Source: DATESZ01 sp035283845
GTDB taxonomy: Bacteria; Desulfobacterota; Syntrophia; Syntrophales; JACQWR01
Assembly: GCA_035283845.1 (NCBI GenBank)
Contig: DATESZ010000105.1
Location: 1 to 17,931, forward strand
Direction of reading: 5' to 3'
DNA length: 17,931 nucleotides
The translations under genes and the position numbers were made by a program. This document shows positions 1-6,005 of the stretch, piece after piece; the stretch's first letter is position 1; each line of letters starts with the position of its first letter. The notes under the pieces are model-generated. The model saw only the letters and a program-made list of their open reading frames with translations, had not been told where the DNA came from and ran no database searches.

Positions 1-1
1 T

Positions 2-988
2 GCCATTGAGCAAAGAAGGCTCGTTACGGAAAACATTCAACTGCGCCAAAAGATAGAAGAGCTATTGCTTCCCGATGAAGTGGTAGGAGAGAGCCCGTCT
101 ATTAAAAAAGTTATGGAGATGGTTAATACGGTAGCCAAAACTGATGCTACCGTAATGATTCTGGGGGAAAGCGGAACAGGAAAAGAGCTCATTGCCCGGG
201 CAATCCACAGCCGAAGTTCACGCAGATATTTCCCTATTATTACCATTAACTGCGGATCTTATCCGGAAGGTCTGCTGGAGAGTGAACTCTTCGGCAATGA
301 GAAGGGCTCCTTTACCGGAGCCATGTACCGAAGAAAGGGCAAATTAGAGATGGCCGATAAAGGGACTCTCTTCTTAGACGAGATAGGAAATATCAGTGAA
401 AAGATGCAAATGGATCTTCTCCGCGTAATTGAAACAAAAAAATTTGCCAGGCTGGGAGGCGATAAGACCATAGATGTAGATTTTAGGATCATCTCTGCCA
501 CCAACAAAGACCTGGAAAAAGCGATGAGGGAGGGGAGCTTCCGGGAAGACCTCTATTATCGGTTGAATGTCTTTTCCATCCTGTTGCCCCCTCTGAGAGA
601 AAGGAGAGAGGATATTCCTTTGATTGCCCGGTATTTCTTAGGTAAGTGCGCCGAATCAATGAATAAAAATGTTGAAGACTTTTCCCCGCAGGCACTGGAC
701 ATGTTTTCCAGGTACGATTGGCCGGGGAATATTCGGGAGGTTAGAAATATAGTTGAGCGGGCGATGGTGGTGGCAAAAGGGGCCATAATTCAGTCAGAGG
801 ATCTATATTTCCCCTTCCCATCTCCGCCACCGCCTTCCAGTGGGGAATCACTTGAAGAAGTGGAGAGAGACCACATATTGAAAATATTAAATCGAACAAA
901 GGGGAATATCGCTCAGGCTGCAGACATACTTAAGATCAGCAGGCTTACCATTTATAATAAAATTGATAAATATCATCTAAAGAGATGA
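2..988 (+). CDS. sigma-54-dependent transcriptional activator (NtrC-like), 5' end missing
   Basis: The frame is open from base 2, so the N-terminal domain (probably a receiver or other sensor) lies outside the window; 328 residues are visible. They begin with a short charged helical linker and continue into an AAA+ domain with Walker A GESGTGKE (visible residues 55-62), the sigma-54-contacting loop GSFTGA (102-107, a common variant of GAFTGA), Walker B LFLDE (123-127) and the FREDLYYRLN/PPLRERREDI region. The last 40 residues form a Fis-type helix-turn-helix (GNIAQAADILKISRLTIYNKI). Known for the family: it hydrolyses ATP to open sigma-54 holoenzyme promoters from distant enhancers. A metalloprotease gene follows after 15 bases on the same strand. 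The minus-strand operon at 1621-5597, which has a sigma-54-like promoter, ends next to it, so it is a candidate regulator of that operon (inference). Confidence 0.95.
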   Translation, partial: AIEQRRLVTENIQLRQKIEELLLPDEVVGESPSIKKVMEMVNTVAKTDATVMILGESGTGKELIARAIHSRSSRRYFPIITINCGSYPEGLLESELFGNEKGSFTGAMYRRKGKLEMADKGTLFLDEIGNISEKMQMDLLRVIETKKFARLGGDKTIDVDFRIISATNKDLEKAMREGSFREDLYYRLNVFSILLPPLRERREDIPLIARYFLGKCAESMNKNVEDFSPQALDMFSRYDWPGNIREVRNIVERAMVVAKGAIIQSEDLYFPFPSPPPPSSGESLEEVERDHILKILNRTKGNIAQAADILKISRLTIYNKIDKYHLKR

Positions 989-1003
989 CCTTAATAATCC
1001 GTA

Positions 1004-1588
1004 ATGTCTTATATTTATATTGTGCCCATCGAACTGGAGGATCATTCTTACCTTGAAAAGTTAGGGGGGTTTATCTTTGATACCTTTCATATAAGAACCA
1101 GAAGTAGAGACCTTAAGATCAATTTAAGAGAGGTTTTCGATCCGAACCGGGAGCAGTACAACTCTTCCCTTATCCTCCAGCAGTTAATTATGAAGCCCCC
1201 CCTGGATGCGGAAAAGATGCTGGGTGTTGTGGGCGTGGATCTTTTTATTCCTATTCTTACATTTGTTTTTGGCGAGGCCCAACTTAAGGGAATCGGGGCA
1301 GTAGTTTCCACCCACCGCCTTCATAACCGGTTCTATGGTTTGGTTGAAGACAGTGATGTGACGACCGAGCGCTTGTTAAAAGAGGCGGTGCATGAACTGG
1401 GACATACCTTTGGTCTGATCCACTGTTCACAGCCTCAATGTGTGATGAACTCTTCTACTTATGTGGAGAATATTGACCAGAAATCGGCCGAGCTCTGCGC
1501 CCTGTGTCAAAAAAACATAAAGGCAGATAAGAGCCCCCGCGTCAACAAAGGGTTCCCTTTTTCGTGGTGGGGGAAAAGCGGTAAGTAA
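1004..1588 (+). CDS. amzA: archaemetzincin-family zinc metalloprotease
   Basis: A 194-residue protein with the complete archaemetzincin signature. HELGHTFGLIH at residues 130-140 gives the zinc ligands H130, H134 and H140 with catalytic E131. It is followed by C141, C146, the Met-turn region VMN (M148) and a CxxC pair (C165, C168) that in this family binds a second, structural zinc. The N-terminal part (SYIYIVPIE...) forms the usual alpha/beta half. No signal peptide is seen, so it should be cytoplasmic. The ATG lies 15 bases after the regulator's stop, and the only Shine-Dalgarno-like stretch (aaagagatga) overlaps that stop, suggesting translation coupled to the upstream gene. Archaemetzincins are mostly archaeal and vertebrate, with a patchy bacterial distribution; the natural substrate is not known. 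Confidence 0.9.
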   Translation: MSYIYIVPIELEDHSYLEKLGGFIFDTFHIRTRSRDLKINLREVFDPNREQYNSSLILQQLIMKPPLDAEKMLGVVGVDLFIPILTFVFGEAQLKGIGAVVSTHRLHNRFYGLVEDSDVTTERLLKEAVHELGHTFGLIHCSQPQCVMNSSTYVENIDQKSAELCALCQKNIKADKSPRVNKGFPFSWWGKSGK

Positions 1589-1620
1589 GAAAATTTATCC
1601 GGAGGCGGCAGATAACAATT

Positions 1621-2406
1621 TCAAACTTTCTTTCTGGGTCTGGTGATAGAAAAATCTAAAATCTGAGCCCTCAGCTTGGAATTGACGATATTGAGCACAT
1701 CCTGCAGAGAACTAATCCTGACCCCCCCATCCTGCATGGTGGGGCCCACCGCCGGGTTATGTTTCATTATTAAGTCGGTCCGGGCGATTATTTCCTTTTC
1801 CTCCCTTTGATACCATGAGAGCGCTTTCCTTCCAAAAAGAAGATTTTTAAGATCCCTCTCAAGATTTTCCGGTTTTATCGTTAACAGCCAACCATCTCCT
1901 CTCGGATCGTTGGTTACCAGTTCCGGCTCCTTGCGCAGACGAGGATTTACCGTCTGAATCGAGCCGGAAAGCGGGGAAATAACGGGCACGATATAATCTT
2001 CCTGGATAATATGGGCGCAGCATTCTCCCTGGCCGGTTGCGCTCCCTGCCTGAGGCAGGATAACTACCTTAACATCGGTAATGAGCTGGGTTAAAAGATT
2101 ATCTATTCCTACCTTCACTTTTTCAGGGTTTTCTACTTTCACCCAGCAATGATCGGGGTGATAGAATATAGATCCATTAATCCAGATGGAGGGATCGCTC
2201 AAAAGCGATCCCTCCATCCAATCATCTTCCGATCCCTGGAAATCACCTTCTCCCCCTTCCTCATTTTTTATTGCCTGATCGAAAGGACAGATTTCACAAT
2301 GATAGCTTCTATCGCACAGCTTGTAGGATATTAATCCGGTCATCATCCAGATACACTTTCGCTCTTCCTCAGGTATCAGGGGATAACTTTTATTTTTTGC
2401 GCCCAT
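1621..2406 (-). CDS. GcvH-like protein with N-terminal cysteine cluster, no lipoyl lysine at the usual site
   Basis: A 261-residue protein and the last gene of the minus-strand operon. Residues 1-45 hold four cysteines (C18, C31, C37, C40) ending in CEICPFDQAI, a likely metal-binding knuckle. Residues 80-180 resemble the glycine cleavage H fold: FYHPDHCWV, VKVGID, LPQAGS, then the turn SPLSG and DPRGDGWLL. In true GcvH the lipoyl lysine sits seven residues before the S of SPxSG; here that residue is D137. A C-terminal extension carries LKNLLFGRKALSW and the motif PTMQDGG (222-228) shared with its operon partners. It is a paralogue of the upstream protein (VGID, PQxGS, SPxxG, NLLxGRxAL, DGG all in common) but has no membrane helix. 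The ATG at 2406 has only a weak purine-rich site (AGAGAG) upstream. It is unlikely to act in glycine cleavage; function unknown. Confidence 0.85.
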   Translation of the reverse strand: MGAKNKSYPLIPEEERKCIWMMTGLISYKLCDRSYHCEICPFDQAIKNEEGGEGDFQGSEDDWMEGSLLSDPSIWINGSIFYHPDHCWVKVENPEKVKVGIDNLLTQLITDVKVVILPQAGSATGQGECCAHIIQEDYIVPVISPLSGSIQTVNPRLRKEPELVTNDPRGDGWLLTIKPENLERDLKNLLFGRKALSWYQREEKEIIARTDLIMKHNPAVGPTMQDGGVRISSLQDVLNIVNSKLRAQILDFSITRPRKKV

Positions 2407-2431
2407 GGGAGTTACTCTCTGCCTCGACCGT

Positions 2432-3127
2432 TTATGAAATCAGAAAAAATTCCTTTACTATCTCATCCCATCTTTCCCGATCTAAATTTCTTGCTATTCC
2501 GTCAACGGGCACACCACCATCCTGGGATACGACGCCAAGGTTGTAATTCATTCGAGCAAGCAGATTTTCTCTTACCTCTTCCATCCATTTTAAGGCAAGC
2601 CTGCCTGACAGTAAGTTCTTTAGATTGGAGGAGATCCTTGGCGCCTGAACTTTCATCAGCCAGGACTGACCATAGGGATCTTTACTGACGTTTGACGGTG
2701 AACTCAGCAGATCCTCATTTATTTCCAGTATTTTTCCATCCACGGGCGAAAGCATATCAATGGTCTTTGAACCCGCGAGCAGGCTCCATGCCTTTTCTCC
2801 CTGCGTGACCTGGGAGCCGACCTGCGGAAATTTTATGGCGTCAATCTTTCCCACAAGCTTCTGGGCAAAATCGTCAATCCCGACCCTTACCACGTTGCCA
2901 CTCTCCGGAATTGCCCAACTGTGTCCCTGGTGAAAATATATTCCTCTCGCCGGGAGATGGAACCAATTGCTGATGGCGGGAATAACGCCTTCGGCTTCCC
3001 GGTTAACCGCCACTGAGGGGCTGTTCAAAAAACTCCAGAAGAAAGCGAAAAGCATAAGCCCGCTGATTACCATCAAATATTCGATACCCTTGGTTGCGAA
3101 AATGTCAACATAAGTGAAGCCGTCCAT
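2432..3127 (-). CDS. membrane-anchored GcvH-like protein
   Basis: I place the start at the ATG at 3127 (231 residues) because GAAAGGGGAT lies just upstream; the frame opens 16 codons earlier without a ribosome site. One N-terminal membrane helix (about residues 17-35, EYLMVISGLMLFAFFWSFL) is followed by a GcvH-like domain (about 60-160: FHQGHSWA, VRVGIDDFAQKLVG, FPQVGSQVTQGE, LSPVDGKILEIN, DPYGQSWL). The usual lipoyl position seven residues before SP is S120; K121 is one residue off and could serve only if the loop is shortened. The C-terminal extension has LKNLLSGRLALKW and SQDGG (201-205), parallel to its paralogue downstream. The NrfD gene ends 34 bases before this start and the paralogue begins 25 bases after this stop. 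The domain is probably cytoplasmic, but topology is not certain. Function unknown. Confidence 0.85.
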   Translation of the reverse strand: MDGFTYVDIFATKGIEYLMVISGLMLFAFFWSFLNSPSVAVNREAEGVIPAISNWFHLPARGIYFHQGHSWAIPESGNVVRVGIDDFAQKLVGKIDAIKFPQVGSQVTQGEKAWSLLAGSKTIDMLSPVDGKILEINEDLLSSPSNVSKDPYGQSWLMKVQAPRISSNLKNLLSGRLALKWMEEVRENLLARMNYNLGVVSQDGGVPVDGIARNLDRERWDEIVKEFFLIS

Positions 3128-3161
3128 TTTAAATCCCCTTTCGTATAGAAAATTTACACAA

Positions 3162-4496
3162 TTACTTTTTATCAATTAATTTACCGCCATCAGCCATAGT
3201 AAGTCCCAGTTGAGGAGCGACTGCAATAATCCGCTCTCTAATTTCTTCTTCCCGTTCTTGCTCAATTGCCCATGCGGGCGGCTTTAGCAGGATAGGGGTT
3301 CGGTTTACAATCCATCTGAATACCCATATCATAGTAAATACAATTGCCATGGTGATTATCACCTCTATCCATGAGGGGATATATCTCTCGCTTAACGGTA
3401 GATACCATTTATAGGCAATGATGGAGTAATTGATCCGGTTGATAATGACCCCGATCATGGTAATGACTGCTGCGGTTTTTATGGGAGTAAGGCTCCTATA
3501 CTTCACACCCCAGCTAAAGAGAAAACAGGGAATCAATACAAGTCCAATGACCTCGGCAAGGTACCAGTAGCCCATGGCGGTATTCAGGAGTGCCCAGTTC
3601 TTGCTGTGAATCAATACCAGGAACTGTAAGAAGAAATAAACAAACATTGTAATCGAGCAAGCCTTTCCCAGATCTACAACTATATCATCCCAGGACTTTC
3701 GATATTCCTCATCAATCCGATCCTTATCAAAAACCCGGTAGCTTACCGTTCCAATGAATATTACTACCGAGAGTCCGGCAAAGATGCTGGAGACAAAGAA
3801 GAGTAGCGGGATAAATTCCGTATACCACAGGGGATGAATCTTCCATTTGGCCATCAGGAACAACGCCCCGAGGCCAGACTGATGGAGCGTGGAAAGGGTA
3901 ACCCCGGCGATAACCGCTCCCAAGGTAAGGGAACTAAGGAATCTCCTGGCCTTTTTTAACCCGAGCCACTCGGCAAATGCGGGAGAGATCTCGACAAGCT
4001 GGGCGATCATATAAAGCAGGAAATGCCAGGCAACCAGGAACAGTACGGAATTTACGCCTAATCTGTTGCCGATGATCGGATTTACTATATTCCACCAGCG
4101 ACCAAGGTCGAGTAAGATTGCCCCGGCATAAAAAACGTAGGCAAGGAAACCATTGAGAACCGCCATTCTCACAATGGAGTGATATCTTTCTGCCCGGAGT
4201 ATGTAAACTACGAAGGCAGTAACATAGGCGCCTCCTGCAAAAGCGACTCCTACCAGGACAATGAACCCGATCCATATTCCCCAAGGATATTCACTGGAAC
4301 TGTTGGCAACCGAACCCAGTCCCATAAAAAACCGGTACAGAATGAGAACTGAACCAAGTAGGATGACCGGTGCGGAAATCAGATTGAAGGGGGTCAATAT
4401 CTTTCCTTTTGGCTTAAATTCACTCCGGATAAAGATAAGAATATCCTTAAGGCTTCTTACTTCTTCAGTTGTTGTTATATTTGTTATATAGTTCAT
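3162..4496 (-). CDS. NrfD/HybB-family polytopic membrane subunit (quinone-interacting)
   Basis: A 444-residue protein with about ten hydrophobic segments, resembling HybB and the NrfD/PsrC superfamily: PWGIWIGFIVLVGVAFAGG near residues 70-90, LLDLGRWWNI, the HQSGLGALFLMA segment and the ILRAERYHSIVR loop. Members pass electrons between a periplasmic iron-sulfur subunit and the menaquinone pool without haem. The ATG overlaps the stop of the ferredoxin gene upstream (ATGA, 4493-4496), so the two are translationally coupled, as expected for subunits of one complex. The C-terminus, predicted cytoplasmic, ends in a hydrophilic tail containing LGLTMADGG (430-438) that is nearly identical to the tail of the 69-residue operon leader protein. 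The complete complex is not recognisable: no hydrogenase, molybdopterin or cytochrome subunit is present here. Confidence 0.92.
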   Translation of the reverse strand: MNYITNITTTEEVRSLKDILIFIRSEFKPKGKILTPFNLISAPVILLGSVLILYRFFMGLGSVANSSSEYPWGIWIGFIVLVGVAFAGGAYVTAFVVYILRAERYHSIVRMAVLNGFLAYVFYAGAILLDLGRWWNIVNPIIGNRLGVNSVLFLVAWHFLLYMIAQLVEISPAFAEWLGLKKARRFLSSLTLGAVIAGVTLSTLHQSGLGALFLMAKWKIHPLWYTEFIPLLFFVSSIFAGLSVVIFIGTVSYRVFDKDRIDEEYRKSWDDIVVDLGKACSITMFVYFFLQFLVLIHSKNWALLNTAMGYWYLAEVIGLVLIPCFLFSWGVKYRSLTPIKTAAVITMIGVIINRINYSIIAYKWYLPLSERYIPSWIEVIITMAIVFTMIWVFRWIVNRTPILLKPPAWAIEQEREEEIRERIIAVAPQLGLTMADGGKLIDKK

Positions 4497-5380
4497 ATTT
4501 CCCCTCCCTCTTTGCTTCTTACTCTATCTTTCCGTTTGGTTATAGCGCTTACTCCGCTTAAGAATGCAGGCCATAGAAAAAGGACAACCGGAACACTATA
4601 GAGGAATCCCTTCGTGTACTCTGGATAAGCAGTTGTTCCTAAATCGCTTCGGAAGCCAATCTGCTCAAACGGAACCGATGAGAGGTAAAGGTATCCTGTA
4701 CCGCCTACCTCATGCTCTCCATAAATATGATGTATATACTCTCCTTGCGTCTTATAGATCCGTTTATTTGCTTCTTCAATGAGTTCCCTTCTCGTACCGA
4801 AGGAAAGCGTCTCTGCCGGACAGGCTTCTACGCAGGCAGGCTTTGCTCCTTTCCTAAGTCTCTCCCAGCAGAGGTTGCACTTCTGAAGTTTGGGGGCGGA
4901 ACTATAATGCTCGAACTTCGGGATGTCGAAGGGGCATGATACCATACAGTACCGGCAACCCATGCAGTTGGTGTCCCAGGTAACCGGTCCTTCCTTCCTT
5001 TTTTCCATTGCCTTCACCGGACATGCCGAAACACAGCCTGGCTGATTGCAGTGCATGCATTGTTTTTTCGCAAAAATCTCCCCCTTTTCTGTTTTAAAAC
5101 GATTGACCACTGCCCATTGTGTCTCTGATGTTTGCCGGATTTTTTCAAATACCGACGTATTGCTTATATCCGGGGTCGGCAAATTGTGAGTCTCAGCACA
5201 TGCCAATTCGCAGCTTCGACATCCAACACACCGGGTGGTATCGACAAGAACCCCCATAAATTCCTTATTCCCGGCAACCTCTCTTGCCTCAAGTCTATCT
5301 GATAACAAGAAACTGCCCGAGGCTACACCTGCGATTCCCGTTCCCAGACCCTTAAGAAAAGTCCTTCTATTCGTTTCCAT
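4493..5380 (-). CDS. HybA-like Tat-exported 4x[4Fe-4S] ferredoxin subunit
   Basis: The ATG at 5380 is chosen because GAAGGAGTG precedes it and it puts a twin-arginine signal (NRRTFLKGLG) at the N-terminus; the open frame runs 36 codons further upstream over the preceding gene. The protein has 295 residues. Four cysteine groups, C51-54-57-61, C108-111-116-120, C139-142-145-149 and C168-171-183-187, would hold four [4Fe-4S] clusters. A C-terminal hydrophobic helix (about 258-279) followed by a basic tail (KRKDRVRSK) anchors it in the membrane with the clusters in the periplasm, as in HybA. It should relay electrons to or from the NrfD/HybB protein encoded immediately downstream. It is the only protein of the operon lacking the DGG tail motif, in line with its bulk being periplasmic. 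Confidence 0.93.
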   Translation of the reverse strand: METNRRTFLKGLGTGIAGVASGSFLLSDRLEAREVAGNKEFMGVLVDTTRCVGCRSCELACAETHNLPTPDISNTSVFEKIRQTSETQWAVVNRFKTEKGEIFAKKQCMHCNQPGCVSACPVKAMEKRKEGPVTWDTNCMGCRYCMVSCPFDIPKFEHYSSAPKLQKCNLCWERLRKGAKPACVEACPAETLSFGTRRELIEEANKRIYKTQGEYIHHIYGEHEVGGTGYLYLSSVPFEQIGFRSDLGTTAYPEYTKGFLYSVPVVLFLWPAFLSGVSAITKRKDRVRSKEGGEI

Positions 5381-5387
5381 AATTATT

Positions 5388-5597
5388 TCACTCCTTCTTT
5401 CCCCCTTTATCAATAGAATCACCACCATCGGCCATAGTGAGTCCCAGTTGGTGATTAAGGGCGACAGTCGGCTCTTTGCGGGTTGCACCCGCCCAGTGCA
5501 GACAAAGATAAATGACAGAGGTCAAAGTTCCTGTAAGCCAAAACAGGGGAATCAATAACCCTAACGCAATGAGAATTATTAAAATTGTAAGTTTCAT
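5388..5597 (-). CDS. small single-helix membrane protein with LGLTMADGG tail
   Basis: First gene of the operon, 69 residues from the ATG at 5597, where GAGG sits 8 bases upstream; an ATG two codons earlier (5603) is too close to that site. Residues 1-36 are strongly hydrophobic (KLTILIILIALGLLIPLFW and on), followed by a hydrophilic tail with TRKE and then LGLTMADGGDSIDK (51-64). By the positive-inside rule the tail is cytoplasmic. Over about 27 bases the DNA encoding the tail motif matches the NrfD C-terminus except at third codon positions, so selection is on the peptide. It ends 7 bases before the ferredoxin start. No family is recognised; it is probably a small accessory or assembly subunit of the electron-transfer complex (inference). 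Confidence 0.75.
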   Translation of the reverse strand: MKLTILIILIALGLLIPLFWLTGTLTSVIYLCLHWAGATRKEPTVALNHQLGLTMADGGDSIDKGGKKE

Positions 5598-5648
5598 ATC
5601 CATTACCTCACATATCGTATCTTGATTTTCCTCTTTACTGATTGTAAA

Positions 5649-5664
5649 TCCAATAAACATGCCA
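5649..5664 (-). promoter_or_regulatory. candidate sigma-54 (-24/-12) promoter of the NrfD/GcvH-like operon
   Basis: On the minus strand the sequence is TGGCATGTTTATTGGA, against the consensus TGGCACG-N4-TTGCW: correct spacing and two mismatches (T for C in the -24 element, G for C in the -12 element). Transcription would start near 5639, leaving a leader of about 41 bases before the ATG at 5597. Two sigma-54 activators are encoded in the window, and paired dyads lie upstream at 5785 and 5871. The GG in place of the -12 GC weakens the case. Confidence 0.55.
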
Positions 5665-5784
5665 AAATGGGAAAGTCCCGATAATCTTCGATCAGTACTT
5701 AAATATATTCAATATAAATAACTACTTATACGTCAAAGCAAGGGATAGTTGAGATTTTCCGGTAGATGGACTCCCGTGCAAAAG

Positions 5785-5801
5785 TGTTAAATATATTTAC
5801 A
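5785..5801. promoter_or_regulatory. 17-bp dyad, candidate enhancer or operator (site 1)
   Basis: TGTTAAATATATTTACA: arms TGTTAA and TTTACA around a 5-base centre. The symmetry extends outward as AAG on the left and CTT on the right (5782-5804). It matches the site at 5871-5887 in arm sequence and spacing. Its centre lies about 154 bases upstream of the predicted sigma-54 start site, a typical enhancer distance. NtrC-family sites are commonly dyads with a 5-base centre. It could also regulate the divergent acs gene. Confidence 0.45.
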
Positions 5802-5870
5802 CTTCCTTATCAAGAATTATTCAGTGTCCATTAAAATCTATAAAAACCAGCTAATTAAGGGGATGTTAAG

Positions 5871-5887
5871 TGTTAAGAATATTAACA
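5871..5887. promoter_or_regulatory. 17-bp dyad, candidate enhancer or operator (site 2)
   Basis: TGTTAAGAATATTAACA: perfect 6-base arms TGTTAA/TTAACA around GAATA. Same layout as site 1, centre-to-centre distance 86 bases, close to eight helical turns. It lies about 119 bases upstream of the acs ATG and about 240 bases upstream of the predicted sigma-54 start site of the operon. Confidence 0.45.
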
Positions 5888-6005
5888 GCCATTTTTCTGA
5901 TCTGAAAATCGGGTAGAAATTAAAAATTGAAAGTTATCGTTGAGAAAAATTTGTTTAAATCATAAGAAGCTCCATAGCGCTTTTTAACAAATCAGGAGGT
6001 TGAAT

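Larger units (their letters stand above)
5598..6005. other. divergent intergenic region between the operon and acs
   Basis: About 400 AT-rich bases with no gene that I can support. It holds the sigma-54-like promoter (5649-5664), the two 17-bp dyads (5785-5801 and 5871-5887) and the acs ribosome site AGGAGG (5994-5999). I see no convincing sigma-70 promoter for acs; TTGAAA at 5927 and TTGAGA at 5940 lack a good -10 partner. No riboswitch class is recognised. Confidence 0.6.

Noticed and set aside
300..325. GSFTGA instead of GAFTGA in both sigma-54 activators as a defect
   Set aside because: The serine variant is common in functional members of the family.
2755..2770. K121 of the anchored GcvH-like protein as the lipoyl lysine
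   Set aside because: It is one residue off the canonical distance to the SP turn and its paralogue has no lysine there; not excluded if the loop is shorter.
5785..5887. Reading the two dyads as Rex (NADH/NAD sensor) operators
   Set aside because: Rex sites have the arms TTGTTAA/TTAACAA or TTGTGAA/TTCACAA with a 4-base centre; both sites here have a 5-base centre and lack the full outer arms.
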